Shown: positions 8,684 to 16,939, counted from the first letter of the stretch. The stretch: DNA of 64,000 nucleotides from Bacteroidales bacterium (GCA_017430365.1 JAFRNC010000001.1:310001-374000), one strand, 5' to 3'. A program made the numbers and translations. Notes: a model not told the origin generated them from the letters alone.

Positions 8684-9301
8684 CTACGGATTCCAGCGGT
8701 AGGCGGGGTCGAGGGGGGCGAGACCGGCCAGCTGGAGAAGACGGGCGACGAAACCGTCGACCAGGTCGTCGAGGCTGTCTGGGCGGGAGTAGAAACCCGG
8801 GGCGGCGGGGGCGATGATGGCTCCGGCTTCGGTGAGGGCGGTCATGTTGCGCAGATGGATGAGGCTCAGCGGGGTCTCGCGGGGAACGAGGATCAGGGGG
8901 CGGCGTTCCTTTAGCTGGACGTCGGCGATGCGGGCAAGGGCATCGTCGGCAGTGCCTGCGGCGATGCGGGCAAGCGTACCCATGGAGCAGGGGAGTACCA
9001 CCATCACGTCCGCGGCGGCGCTGCCCGAGCAGAACGGATTGAAGAAACTGCCGTTTTCGATCAGCTGGTAGCGGCCGGGAACCGGATCGGATCCCAGTTC
9101 GTGCCGCCATACATCGCGGGCAGTATCGGTCATAAGCAGATGGACCTGTACGCCTTCCAATCCGGAAGCGCGTTCAAGGAATCTCCGGGCATAGCAGGAA
9201 CCGCTGGCTCCGGTGACAGCCAGCACCACGTTCCTGACCGGACCGGATGAACCGTCGCGGCAGCCGGAAACCTCGGAGCTCCCCGTACTAGAGATATTCA
9301 T
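8684..9301 (-). CDS. ubiX: UbiX family flavin prenyltransferase
   Basis: UbiX prenylates FMN to make the prenyl-FMN cofactor of UbiD-type decarboxylases. The 205 residues carry the flavoprotein loop VVLAVTGASGSCYARRFLE, the VVLPCSMGTLARIAAGTADD stretch, LKERRPLILVPRETPLSLIHLRNM, and APAAPGFYSRPDSLDDLVDGFVARLL near the C-terminus. About 22 residues precede the conserved start; no nearer in-frame start codon exists because the Val there is GTC, so the ATG at 9301 is used. It overlaps the end of the sirtuin gene by 14 bases, so the pair is translationally coupled. No ubiD is in the window. Confidence 0.92.
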   Translation of the reverse strand: MNISSTGSSEVSGCRDGSSGPVRNVVLAVTGASGSCYARRFLERASGLEGVQVHLLMTDTARDVWRHELGSDPVPGRYQLIENGSFFNPFCSGSAAADVMVVLPCSMGTLARIAAGTADDALARIADVQLKERRPLILVPRETPLSLIHLRNMTALTEAGAIIAPAAPGFYSRPDSLDDLVDGFVARLLQLAGLAPLDPAYRWNP

Positions 9302-9980
9302 CGAGCAGGATCTGCTTGAGCTTCTCCATACCCACCGTGGCCGGCTCCTGGATCTGGCGGAAGTTGTTGTAGTCCAGCCTTATGGGCTTGGGGTCGATGA
9401 GGAATATGGGACGGCCGTACTGTATGTAGCGGAAAAGCCCGGCGGCCGGATAGACGTTCAGGGAAGTTCCGATGATCAGCAGGATATCGGCCTCGGAAAC
9501 GGCATGGGCCGCAGGGGTCATCATCGGGACGGCTTCGCCGAACCATACGATGTGCGGGCGCAGCTGGACTCCGCGTTTGTCGCAGTCGCCCAGGTTGATG
9601 TCGCGGTAGCCGATGTCCTTTACGCCGCGGTCCTCCTGGTCTTCCGGACGCACTTTCGTGAGTTCACCGTGGAGGTGGATGATCTTGGTGGAACCGGCGC
9701 GTTCGTGAAGGTTGTCCACGTTCTGTGTCACCACGGTCACGTCGAAGTATTTCTCAAGCTCAGCTATGATTTTGTGGGCTTGGTTGGGCTGCGCCTTTTC
9801 GAGCTGGTGACGCCGCTCGTTGTAGAAGCGGAGCACAAGGCCCCTGTCGCGGTACCATCCCTCGATGTCCGCCACATCGGCCACGTTGTAGTTCTCCCAG
9901 AGGCCGTCGCTGTCGCGGAAGGTCTTGATACCGCTCTCCGCGCTGACGCCTGCACCTGACAATACGACCAGTTTTTTCAT
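9288..9980 (-). CDS. Sir2-family NAD-dependent protein deacylase lacking zinc-finger cysteines
   Basis: Sirtuins remove acyl groups from lysine using NAD. The 230 residues show the NAD-binding motif GAGVSAESGIKTFRD (about 9-23), TQNVDNLHERAG, the catalytic His in HLHGEL, and GTSLNVYPAAGLF. The stretch between the catalytic His and RPHIVWFGEAVP normally holds four zinc-binding cysteines; here only one Cys is visible (GDCDKRG). Related Bacteroidales proteins, as I recall them, share this loss. It lies one base after the AAA ATPase gene and overlaps ubiX, so the three form a leftward operon. Confidence 0.9.
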   Translation of the reverse strand: MKKLVVLSGAGVSAESGIKTFRDSDGLWENYNVADVADIEGWYRDRGLVLRFYNERRHQLEKAQPNQAHKIIAELEKYFDVTVVTQNVDNLHERAGSTKIIHLHGELTKVRPEDQEDRGVKDIGYRDINLGDCDKRGVQLRPHIVWFGEAVPMMTPAAHAVSEADILLIIGTSLNVYPAAGLFRYIQYGRPIFLIDPKPIRLDYNNFRQIQEPATVGMEKLKQILLDEYL

Positions 9981-9981
9981 A

Positions 9982-11040
9982 TCAGTTGAAATAGTAGTTT
10001 CTGAGCCACCAGGCGAAGAGCGGATCGATGATCCTGGCGTTGTCTTCGCCGTCGAAAGTGATGACCTCCTTCTTCTGGAGGGCCTCCTTTATGCGCACCA
10101 CACCCGCGGAGGAGTTGAGCCGGTAGCGCTCCATCATCTCTGCGCTGCTGAATTTCTGGACTCCGTCCACTATGGCATGGAGCAGGTTTATCTGGTTGCC
10201 GGTAAGGTCGAGCAGCCACTGCTTGAAGCGCGGTACGTGGAGCGAGAGCAGCGTGTCGCGGGCCTGGTTGACGATCTTGCGGTTGATGTATCCGGCAGGC
10301 TGGACGTGGCAGAAGTAGCATAGCTGTTTCACGTACCAGAGGTTGCCCGAGGTAATCTCCCAGATGGCCAGTATCTCCTCCATCTCGATGACACGGCCGG
10401 AGTTGAGGAAGGTGGAGCGGATGTATTCGCATACCTCCTTCCGGTCGAGGGGCATGAGTTCCAGGGTGCGGCACATTCCGTAGAAGCATTTCCTCTCTTC
10501 GAAGATGCTTTTCATCGCGTTGACGAACGAACCGGTGAGGAGGTAGGTCACCTTGGGCTGGCGGCTCCAGGTCCTGTCGAGCGCCTCTAGGCGGAAATCG
10601 TCGTCCTCGAAACGGGCCAGGTTCTGGAATTCCTTGAAATAGACCACCATCTGCGTGCCGGCCTCGTTGGCCACGATTCCGGGCAGATCGAATATCTTGG
10701 AGTCCGGAATGTCGGAGATGCGTATCTCGAAGGGCAGAAGCGCGCCACGGTTCACCTCGAACGCGCACTCCTTCATTTTCTCGCGCCAGAGGGCGGAGAA
10801 TCCTTCGAAGGAACGTATGTTGAATAAGTCGATCTCGCAGACGATGAGGTTTTTCTTCCTGGAGCGTACCTGCTCTATGGCTTCCCTGACGATCGTCTCC
10901 TTGCCGCTGCGGGCTTCTCCATAGACAGCCAGGTTCCTGCCGTTCTGCTCGATCGCTGATACGATGGCGGCAATCTCGCCGCTTCGTCCGAGAATGCTGG
11001 ATCCGGCGGAGATTTTGTCGAATGCGAATGGGGAATCCAT
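9982..11040 (-). CDS. AAA+ ATPase with atypical Walker A
   Basis: The 352-residue protein resembles a Bacteroidales family of archaeal-type AAA ATPases. It starts MDSPFAFDK and has a Walker A-like GEARSGKE (41-48), in which the usual Ser/Thr after Lys is Glu, followed by Thr49. A Walker B-like MVVYFKEFQNLARF is near residue 130, a sensor-1-like TYLLTGSFVNAMK follows, and the C-terminal third is a winged-helix-like domain (QINLLHAIVDGVQKFSSAEMM, AGVVRIKEALQKKEVITF) ending in a conserved aromatic tail. Substrate and role are unknown. It is the first gene of the operon with the sirtuin and ubiX, behind a well-formed promoter at 11072-11102. Confidence 0.75.
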   Translation of the reverse strand: MDSPFAFDKISAGSSILGRSGEIAAIVSAIEQNGRNLAVYGEARSGKETIVREAIEQVRSRKKNLIVCEIDLFNIRSFEGFSALWREKMKECAFEVNRGALLPFEIRISDIPDSKIFDLPGIVANEAGTQMVVYFKEFQNLARFEDDDFRLEALDRTWSRQPKVTYLLTGSFVNAMKSIFEERKCFYGMCRTLELMPLDRKEVCEYIRSTFLNSGRVIEMEEILAIWEITSGNLWYVKQLCYFCHVQPAGYINRKIVNQARDTLLSLHVPRFKQWLLDLTGNQINLLHAIVDGVQKFSSAEMMERYRLNSSAGVVRIKEALQKKEVITFDGEDNARIIDPLFAWWLRNYYFN

Positions 11041-11071
11041 CGTTAAGACCGAAAAACTAACAATTATGTTA

Positions 11072-11102
11072 CAAAGATAGCAATTCGTTTGTCAGGCACA
11101 AA
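11072..11102 (-). promoter_or_regulatory. Bacteroidales-type promoter for the AAA ATPase-sirtuin-ubiX operon
   Basis: Minus strand TTTG (11099-11102), 19-base spacer, TATCTTTG (11072-11079); both boxes match the Bacteroidota consensus exactly. The -33 box lies at the foot of the terminator hairpin of the upstream gene, so the two signals are packed end to end. Confidence 0.65.
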
Positions 11103-11129
11103 AAAAACCGGCTCAAAAAGCCGGTTTTT
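11103..11129 (-). terminator. Intrinsic terminator of the DUF3276 gene
   Basis: A perfect 11-base inverted repeat (aaaaaccggct at 11103-11113 and agccggttttt at 11119-11129) encloses a 5-base loop. On the minus strand it is followed by a T-run, giving a classic terminator 15 bases after the DUF3276 stop codon. Confidence 0.8.
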
Positions 11130-11143
11130 CGTGATTTTTCGAA

Positions 11144-11512
11144 TCAGAGAGTTTCGAAATCGACGTCGGAGAAGGAGTTCGGCGCCGGTTCCTGGCTTTC
11201 GGCCCTCTCTCCCGGAGCCTGCTCCTGGGTTGTGGGGCAGCGCTCGCGGATATAGTTGACCACCTCCTGGAGGCCGTCGGCGAATTTGTCGAAATCTTCC
11301 TTGTAGAGGAAAATCTTGTGTTTGTCGTAGACGTAACGGCCGTCACGTTCCACGCGTCGTTTGCTCTCTGTTATGGTCAGGTAATAATCGTTGCCCTTGG
11401 TGGCTTTTACATCAAAGAAGTAGGTCCTTTTGCCCGCTCTGACAGGCTTCGAATAAACATCGTCTCCATTTCTATCCTGGAAGCCTGCATTGTCATAATC
11501 CTCGTAATACAT
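11144..11512 (-). CDS. DUF3276 / PUR-alpha-like nucleic-acid-binding protein
   Basis: The 122-residue protein matches the Bacteroidota DUF3276 family, related in fold to PUR-alpha single-stranded nucleic-acid-binding proteins. Visible hallmarks are the KRTYFFDVKATKGNDYYLTI beta region at about 29-48, ESKRR, and the KIFLYKEDFDKFADGLQEVVNY helix near 76-97. The tail is acidic and rich in Glu, Pro and Ala. Single-gene leftward transcript with its own terminator, divergent from nusB. A housekeeping RNA- or DNA-binding role is likely, but no target is known to me. Confidence 0.85.
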   Translation of the reverse strand: MYYEDYDNAGFQDRNGDDVYSKPVRAGKRTYFFDVKATKGNDYYLTITESKRRVERDGRYVYDKHKIFLYKEDFDKFADGLQEVVNYIRERCPTTQEQAPGERAESQEPAPNSFSDVDFETL

Positions 11513-11556
11513 AGGTCTAGATAATGATGTTGAACAGTTTTTTCGATAAACTCCTA

Positions 11557-11564
11557 CAAAGATA
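11557..11564 (-). promoter_or_regulatory. Putative -7 element TATCTTTG for the DUF3276 gene
   Basis: TATCTTTG on the minus strand, about 45 bases before the start at 11512. No convincing TTTG at -33. It faces the nusB element at 11589-11596 across 24 bases. Confidence 0.4.
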
Positions 11565-11588
11565 GATTTTATTTTTGAACGAAAGCAC

Positions 11589-11596
11589 TATCTTTG
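11589..11596 (+). promoter_or_regulatory. Putative -7 element TATCTTTG for nusB
   Basis: TATCTTTG on the plus strand, 23 bases before the nusB ATG at 11620. It matches TAnnTTTG; the region at -33 is T-rich (tttt at 11567-11570, 18-base spacer) but has no exact TTTG. Confidence 0.45.
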
Positions 11597-11619
11597 TAAA
11601 AAATTCAGAAAACTTTGAA

Positions 11620-12561
11620 ATGCTATCGCGCAGATTGATCCGTATAAAGGCATTCAAGACGCTCTTCGCCTTCGTCGGCTCGGAATCCGACAATGTGAAT
11701 GCCGCGCAGAAGTCTCTCCTGGAGTCGTGTGACAAGGTAAAGGATCTATATTATTTCATACTGAACATATCTCCTTCCCTGATCAGGGTGGCCGAGGAGA
11801 AGATCGCGGCGGGCATGCGCAAGTTCCATCCCACCGAGGCTGAGGCGAACCCCAACCTGAAGTTCGTACACAACCGCTTTGCGAAACTTCTTTCCGACGA
11901 TCCCGAGTTCGGACGCTACTGCCAGAAACGCGGCCTCTCCTGGGGCGAGTACGAGCCTTTCGTCCGCCACATATACAACTCCATGATCACCAAGGAGTAC
12001 TATCAGGACTACATGGCTTCCGGCGAGGACTCATTCGAGGAGGACTGCCGCCTTTTCTCCTGCATTTTCCAGGACGAATTCGAAGACAACGAAGAACTCG
12101 ACTCACTTCTCGAAGACATGTCGCTGTTGTGGATAGACGATGTCGCCTATGCGCTCAACGTCATCATAGCAGGCATCGCCGAAACGTCCCGCAAGAAACG
12201 GATCCATCATCCCTCCACATTCGTCAAGGAGGACGACAAGGAGTTCGCGCTGCGCCTTTTCACCGAAGCGGCGGTGCGCTACGACGACTATTTCAAGCTG
12301 ATTGAATCCCATCTCGACAACTGGAAGTCCGACAGGCTCGTCTCGACTGACGCATGCCTCATCGTGATGGGAATCACCGAGGCGGTCGTCTTCCCGACCA
12401 TCCCCGTCAAGGTGACGATCAACGAATACGTCGAAATATCCAAATACTACAGCACTCCCAACAGCCGTATATTCGTGAACGGCATACTCGACCGCATCAT
12501 CCAGGAGAAAATCAAGGAAGGTGAGGTGACCAAGCAGGGACGCGGCCTTTTCGAACAGTAA
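11620..12561 (+). CDS. nusB: Transcription antitermination factor NusB
   Basis: NusB joins NusE to load antitermination complexes on rRNA transcripts. The protein has 313 residues, about twice the enterobacterial length, as usual in Bacteroidota, where a long insert precedes the conserved core. It opens MLSRRLIRIKAFKTLFAF and ends with the canonical PVKVTINEYVEISKYYSTPNSR followed by FVNGILDRI. An upstream in-frame ATG at 11575 would overlap the promoter, so 11620 is preferred. It leads the operon nusB-yajC-ybbR-coaE-DUF5606-rimO-fabG, in which gaps are 25 bases or less and several genes overlap. Confidence 0.93.
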   Translation: MLSRRLIRIKAFKTLFAFVGSESDNVNAAQKSLLESCDKVKDLYYFILNISPSLIRVAEEKIAAGMRKFHPTEAEANPNLKFVHNRFAKLLSDDPEFGRYCQKRGLSWGEYEPFVRHIYNSMITKEYYQDYMASGEDSFEEDCRLFSCIFQDEFEDNEELDSLLEDMSLLWIDDVAYALNVIIAGIAETSRKKRIHHPSTFVKEDDKEFALRLFTEAAVRYDDYFKLIESHLDNWKSDRLVSTDACLIVMGITEAVVFPTIPVKVTINEYVEISKYYSTPNSRIFVNGILDRIIQEKIKEGEVTKQGRGLFEQ

Positions 12562-12586
12562 ATCATTAATAATCAAATAAATCAAA

Positions 12587-12913
12587 ATGAACATGCTCTC
12601 TATTTCATTCCTCCAGCAGGCGGCTGCCGGACAGGGCGGCGGCAGCGGTATGACCATGCTCCTCATGCTCGCACTCATCTTCGTGGTGATGTGGCTCTTC
12701 ATGATCCGTCCCCAGCAGAAACGCCAGAAGGAACTCAACAATTTCCGCGACAACCTCAAGAAAGGTGACAAGGTTGTCACCGTCGGCGGAATCTACGGCA
12801 CCATCGTCGAGGTCAACGACAACAAGGTGATGCTCGAAATCGACAAGGACGTCAAGATCAAGGTTGACAAGGCGTCGCTGGTCAAGGATTTCAGCGATAC
12901 GCAGCAGGCTTAG
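12587..12913 (+). CDS. yajC: Preprotein translocase subunit YajC
   Basis: YajC is a small inner-membrane protein associated with SecDF. The 108 residues have one membrane helix (about 20-42, MTMLLMLALIFVVMWLFM), the hallmark MIRPQQKRQKE after it, then a small cytoplasmic beta domain (GDKVVTVGGIYGTIVEVND). A glycine-rich stretch (QGGGSG) precedes the helix. It lies 25 bases after nusB and 3 bases before the YbbR gene. Confidence 0.95.
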   Translation: MNMLSISFLQQAAAGQGGGSGMTMLLMLALIFVVMWLFMIRPQQKRQKELNNFRDNLKKGDKVVTVGGIYGTIVEVNDNKVMLEIDKDVKIKVDKASLVKDFSDTQQA

Positions 12914-12916
12914 CCG

Positions 12917-13864
12917 ATGCGCGACCTGCGGCTCCTGATCTCTTCAATACTCATCGCCTGCCTCGTGTGGGCGATGCACACCTTCTCACTTGACTATTCG
13001 GCCACTCTGACCTGCAGCGTAAAGGTCGTGACCAACCTGACCGGCTATTCGCCCGGGGCGGTTGCGCGCGAACCGCTTGTGGTTAGGGGCAAGGCCACGG
13101 GATTCTATATCCTGAAAACGAGGGGGACAGGACGCCGCCCCGCTGAAATCGAACTCACCGTGGATTCGCATCACTTCCAGCCCGTAGAGGGGGAGCCCGA
13201 TCTCTACACCCTCTCGGTGTCGGAGGTGCGCGAGAAGATCAACGAACAGCTCGGAGAGCGATTCGAGGTCGATTTCATAGAAAACGACCGCCTCACTTTC
13301 CTCTTCACGCCCCAGTCTTATAAGCTGGTGCCCGTGGAACTGGCGCTCGACCTGACTTTCCGCCCGCAGTACATGCAGGTCGGACAGGTGTCGCTCCGGC
13401 CCGATTCTATCCGGGTATATGGCCCCGTGAAGGAATTGCAACGCGTCACTGAAGTCCTTACGCGCAACGTGACCGGAAACGCGGTAGACAAGACGCTGCA
13501 GGGCCAGGTCGCGCTCCAGCCGCTCCCCGGACTGCGCCTCGAGACCGACCGCGTTTGGTACGAAGTGGACGTGGACCGTTACGTCGAAACTACCATGACA
13601 CTGCCGGTCACGGTGACCGGAGCTCCCGGCGACCGTTCGATGCTCCTCCTGCCCTCGCAGGTCGAGATCACTTTCCGGGCTCCGTTCAGGCCCCGGGGAG
13701 GCCGAATCCAGGCTGAGGATCTCGCGCTTGTAGTGGACTATGCCGATTTCGCAGGAGCTGGCAGCACCAAGGTTATCCCGAAACTTGTGACATCGCGCGA
13801 CATCTATTCATGGCGCCTGAAGCCCGAATTGGTGGAGTGCATCCAGATTGAAGGCAGGGAATGA
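12917..13864 (+). CDS. YbbR-like domain protein
   Basis: YbbR (CdaR-type) proteins are membrane-anchored and in Firmicutes modulate diadenylate cyclase; the role in Bacteroidota is unclear. The 315 residues begin with a short membrane anchor (about 5-22, LLISSILIACLVWAMHTF) followed by YbbR-type beta repeats, for example LTFRPQYMQVGQVSLRPDSI with VYGPVKELQRVTEV at about 153-186 and MTLPVTVTGAPGDRSMLLLP near 231. It overlaps coaE by 4 bases (ATGA). No diadenylate cyclase gene is in the window. Confidence 0.82.
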   Translation: MRDLRLLISSILIACLVWAMHTFSLDYSATLTCSVKVVTNLTGYSPGAVAREPLVVRGKATGFYILKTRGTGRRPAEIELTVDSHHFQPVEGEPDLYTLSVSEVREKINEQLGERFEVDFIENDRLTFLFTPQSYKLVPVELALDLTFRPQYMQVGQVSLRPDSIRVYGPVKELQRVTEVLTRNVTGNAVDKTLQGQVALQPLPGLRLETDRVWYEVDVDRYVETTMTLPVTVTGAPGDRSMLLLPSQVEITFRAPFRPRGGRIQAEDLALVVDYADFAGAGSTKVIPKLVTSRDIYSWRLKPELVECIQIEGRE

Positions 13865-14466
13865 AAGGGAGTCGCGTCATACTGTGCACCGGCGGCATCG
13901 GGAGCGGAAAGTCCTGCGTGGTCAAGGCTTTCGAAGTGATGGGGGTCCCTTTTTACGACTGCGACGCTGCGGCCAAGGACCTTTACGACCGGGACCCGGA
14001 ATTGCTGGAAGAGGTTGTGAAACTTGTGGGGCGCGGAGTTATAGGGGAAGACGGGCGGCTAGACCGTTCCGCCCTGGCGGGCAGGATTTTTGCGGATCCC
14101 GCTTTGCTTGCGTCCCTGGAATCGCTGGTTCACCCTGCGGTGATACGCGACTTCGAGAAATGGAAAGAGTCGCGCGAGGAGCCGGTCGTGGTGATCGAAT
14201 CCGCAATCCTGCTCGAGAAGCGGCTTCCCGGAAAAGTCTATGACTACGTGCTTGCGGTCACTGCGCCTGAGGATGTACGTATCCGCAGGGTGGTTCTCCG
14301 CGACGGCACTACGGAAGACAAGGTCAGGCAGCGGATGGCGGCACAGTGGAGTGATGAGCGGCGTGCAGCCTGCGCCGATTTTATTTTGGAAAACAACGAC
14401 CTGCAGCCTATGCTGCCGGCCATAATTGAAATATTGGAAAAGATTAAAGAAGATGGAAAAGACTGA
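13861..14466 (+). CDS. coaE: Dephospho-CoA kinase CoaE
   Basis: CoaE phosphorylates the 3'-hydroxyl of dephospho-CoA, the last step of CoA synthesis. The 201 residues show a P-loop (CTGGIGSGKSCVVKAF, about 8-23), the substrate Asp in YDCDAAAKDLYD, LVHPAVIRDF, and the lid region RIRRVVLRDGTTEDKVRQRM. Length is typical. The start overlaps the YbbR stop by 4 bases, and its end overlaps the next start by 14 bases, consistent with coupled translation. Confidence 0.95.
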   Translation: MKGSRVILCTGGIGSGKSCVVKAFEVMGVPFYDCDAAAKDLYDRDPELLEEVVKLVGRGVIGEDGRLDRSALAGRIFADPALLASLESLVHPAVIRDFEKWKESREEPVVVIESAILLEKRLPGKVYDYVLAVTAPEDVRIRRVVLRDGTTEDKVRQRMAAQWSDERRAACADFILENNDLQPMLPAIIEILEKIKEDGKD

Positions 14467-14911
14467 TCTCAAGAAGATTCTTTCCGTTTCAGGTGAACAC
14501 GGACTGTTTGAATACGTGGCGCAGGGACGCGGCGGCATCATCGCCGAGTCCATGCTGACAGGCCAGCGCCAGATGTTCGGGGCCAACGCAAAGGTTAGCT
14601 CCCTGGCAGATATATCGATCTACACCGACGAGACCGACGTGCCTCTGCGCGAAGTTCTGAAGACCATGGCCGAAAAGCTTGGCCAGGGTCCCGCGATGAG
14701 CCCCAAGAGCGATCCCAAGGCCATCAAGGCCTTCTTCGCCGAAGTGCTCCCCAACTATGACGAAGACCGCTTCTACGTCTCCCACATGAAGAAGATCCTC
14801 GACTGGTACGAGGTGCTGCGCAACCACGCCACCCTTGAATTCGTGGAGGAAGAGGACGAGACGGAAGACAAGCCCGAAGAAGAGAAACCCGCTGAAGAGA
14901 AAGCCGAGTGA
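14453..14911 (+). CDS. DUF5606 family protein
   Basis: This 152-residue protein belongs to a Bacteroidota-specific family (DUF5606) of unknown function. The preferred ATG at 14453 (MEKTDLKKILSVSGEHGLF) overlaps the coaE stop by 14 bases; a start at 14426 would add nine residues. The N-terminal half has a conserved GLFEYVAQGRGGIIAESM stretch, like an RNA-binding or Sm-like beta barrel; the middle (FFAEVLPNYDEDRFYVSHMKKI) is helical; the last 25 residues are a Glu/Lys-rich acidic tail. Location between coaE and rimO is seen in relatives, but gives no clear role. Confidence 0.85.
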   Translation: MEKTDLKKILSVSGEHGLFEYVAQGRGGIIAESMLTGQRQMFGANAKVSSLADISIYTDETDVPLREVLKTMAEKLGQGPAMSPKSDPKAIKAFFAEVLPNYDEDRFYVSHMKKILDWYEVLRNHATLEFVEEEDETEDKPEEEKPAEEKAE

Positions 14912-16170
14912 AGCGAATCCAGGTGGTGACGCTGGGCTGCTCCAAAAACCGTGTGGATTCGGAGCACCTGATGCGCGTTCTGCAGGAGCGCGGCTACGAA
15001 CTTGTGCCTGAAGATACCGATCTGGCTTCCGGAAGTGTGGACGAGGTGGTGATAAACACCTGCGGATTTATCCAGGATGCCAAGGAGGAATCTATCGGAA
15101 CCATCCTTGAAGCCGTCGAGGCCAAGAAAGCGGGGCTTGTCAGCAAGGTGTCGGTGTTCGGCTGCCTTTCGCAGCGTTACCGGAGCGAACTTCCGGGAGA
15201 GATTCCGGAGGTGGACGAGTGGAACGGCGTGCTGACTTTCGACACTCTGGGACGCGTACTCACTACTCCGAAGCACTACGCCTATCTGAAGATTGCTGAA
15301 GGCTGCGACAGGTCCTGTTCTTATTGCGCTATTCCTTTGATCCGGGGGCCTCACGTTAGCGTTCCGATTGAGCGCCTGGTCGATGAGGCAACCCTTCTTG
15401 CGGCCCAGGGAGTGCGCGAACTGATAGTTATAGCTCAGGACACTACCTATTACGGCCTTGACCTCTACGGCAAACGCCGTCTCGCCGACCTGCTGGAGCG
15501 TCTCTCCGCTATCGAAGGTATCGAGTGGATCAGACTTCACTACAGTTATCCCGCAGGCTTCCCAGAAGACGTGCTCCGCGTTATGGCGGAGAATCCCAAG
15601 ATCTGTCCCTATATCGATATCCCGCTGCAGCACAGCGCCGACAAGGTGCTGTTGATGATGAGGCGCGGAGTTGACGGAAGGCAGACGCGCGATCTCGTGG
15701 AGAAGATGCGCCGGACTGTTCCGGGAGTCGTGCTTCGCACAACCCTGATTGTGGGACATCCCGGGGAAGGGGAGGCGGAATTCGCCGACCTTCTCGATTT
15801 CGTGAGGGAGTGCCGTTTCGAACGGCTCGGGGCCTTCACGTATTCCGAAGAGGAAGGGACTTACGGGGCAATCCACTACCGTGATGACATCCCCGCCGAA
15901 GTGAAGCAGGAGCGATACGACCGTCTCATGGAACTCCAGAGCGTAATTTCGCTGGAGTACAACCGTTCTCGTATCGGCACGCGTGAGCGCGTGCTGGTAG
16001 ACAGCTTTACTGACGGCATCCTGGTCGCCCGCAGCCGGAACGAGTCGCCGGAAGTCGACGGAGAGATACTGATCAAGCCTTCCGGTTCCAGGCCGGAGGC
16101 TCTGGTCGGACAGTTCCTGGACGTCACTGTCACAGGTGCGGATGAATATGATTTAATTGCAGAGATTTGA
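14908..16170 (+). CDS. rimO: Ribosomal protein uS12 methylthiotransferase RimO
   Basis: RimO is a radical SAM enzyme that adds a methylthio group to an Asp of ribosomal protein S12. The 420 residues contain the N-terminal UPF0004 domain with three Cys (TLGCSKNRVD, NTCGFI, FGCLSQRY), the radical SAM motif CDRSCSYC (CxxxCxxC) near 132-140, and a C-terminal TRAM-like domain. The start is GTG, overlapping the TGA of the preceding gene by 4 bases (GTGA), with the canonical MKRIQVVTLGCSKNRVDSE beginning. It precedes fabG with no gap beyond the overlapping region. Confidence 0.95.
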   Translation: MKRIQVVTLGCSKNRVDSEHLMRVLQERGYELVPEDTDLASGSVDEVVINTCGFIQDAKEESIGTILEAVEAKKAGLVSKVSVFGCLSQRYRSELPGEIPEVDEWNGVLTFDTLGRVLTTPKHYAYLKIAEGCDRSCSYCAIPLIRGPHVSVPIERLVDEATLLAAQGVRELIVIAQDTTYYGLDLYGKRRLADLLERLSAIEGIEWIRLHYSYPAGFPEDVLRVMAENPKICPYIDIPLQHSADKVLLMMRRGVDGRQTRDLVEKMRRTVPGVVLRTTLIVGHPGEGEAEFADLLDFVRECRFERLGAFTYSEEEGTYGAIHYRDDIPAEVKQERYDRLMELQSVISLEYNRSRIGTRERVLVDSFTDGILVARSRNESPEVDGEILIKPSGSRPEALVGQFLDVTVTGADEYDLIAEI

Positions 16171-16171
16171 T

Positions 16172-16918
16172 ATGGAACTTTTAAAGAATAAAGTCGCGCT
16201 GATCACCGGTGCGGCGAGAGGAATCGGCAAACAGATTGCTCTCAAATTTGCGGAGGAAGGCGCCGATATCGCCTTCACCGACTTGGTCATCGACGAAATC
16301 GGCGAGGCTACCAAGAAAGAACTCGAGGCCTTCGGCGTGCGTGTCCTGGCCATTCCTTCGAATGCTGCCGATTTCACGCAGGCTCACGATGCCGTGCAGA
16401 AGGTCATTGACGCCTTCGGCAGGGTCGATATCCTTGTCAACAACGCCGGCATCACCCGCGACGGGCTGATGCTCCGCATGAACGAAGCGCAGTGGGACGC
16501 CGTGCTTACGGTCAACCTCAAGAGTGCGTTCAATTTCATACACGCAGTTTCTCCCGTGATGCTGAGGCAGCGCGGCGGCTCTATCATCAATATCAGTTCG
16601 ATCGTGGGCGTCCACGGCAATGCGGGCCAGTGCAACTATTCCGCCTCAAAGGCGGGCATGATCGGCCTGGCCAAGTCCATCGCGGCCGAACTCGGTCCGA
16701 AGGGAGTGCGCGCCAATGTGGTTGCCCCCGGCTTCATCCTGACCGATATGACGCAGAAACTCGGCCCGGATATGCTGAAGCAGTGGGAGTCGAAGATCCC
16801 TATGCGTCGCGGCGGCAGCCCCGAAGAGGTGGCGAAAGTATGCTGCTTCCTCGCCTCCGACCTCGCCTCATATGTCTCCGGCCAGGTGATCCTGGTAGAC
16901 GGAGGTATGGGAATGTGA
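16172..16918 (+). CDS. fabG: 3-oxoacyl-[acyl-carrier-protein] reductase FabG
   Basis: FabG reduces 3-oxoacyl-ACP with NADPH in fatty acid elongation. The 248 residues have the Rossmann motif TGAARGIGKQ, NNAGITRDG, the catalytic Ser (NISSIVG) and YSASKAG (Tyr-x3-Lys), and the C-terminal SGQVILVDGGMGM. The start at 16172 (MELLKNKVALITG) is one base after the rimO stop; an in-frame ATG at 16157 lies inside rimO. It is the last gene of the nusB operon, followed by two hairpins. The family also includes other short-chain reductases, but motif set and length fit FabG. Confidence 0.92.
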   Translation: MELLKNKVALITGAARGIGKQIALKFAEEGADIAFTDLVIDEIGEATKKELEAFGVRVLAIPSNAADFTQAHDAVQKVIDAFGRVDILVNNAGITRDGLMLRMNEAQWDAVLTVNLKSAFNFIHAVSPVMLRQRGGSIINISSIVGVHGNAGQCNYSASKAGMIGLAKSIAAELGPKGVRANVVAPGFILTDMTQKLGPDMLKQWESKIPMRRGGSPEEVAKVCCFLASDLASYVSGQVILVDGGMGM

Positions 16919-16939
16919 TGCACTGGGAAGCCGATTTCC

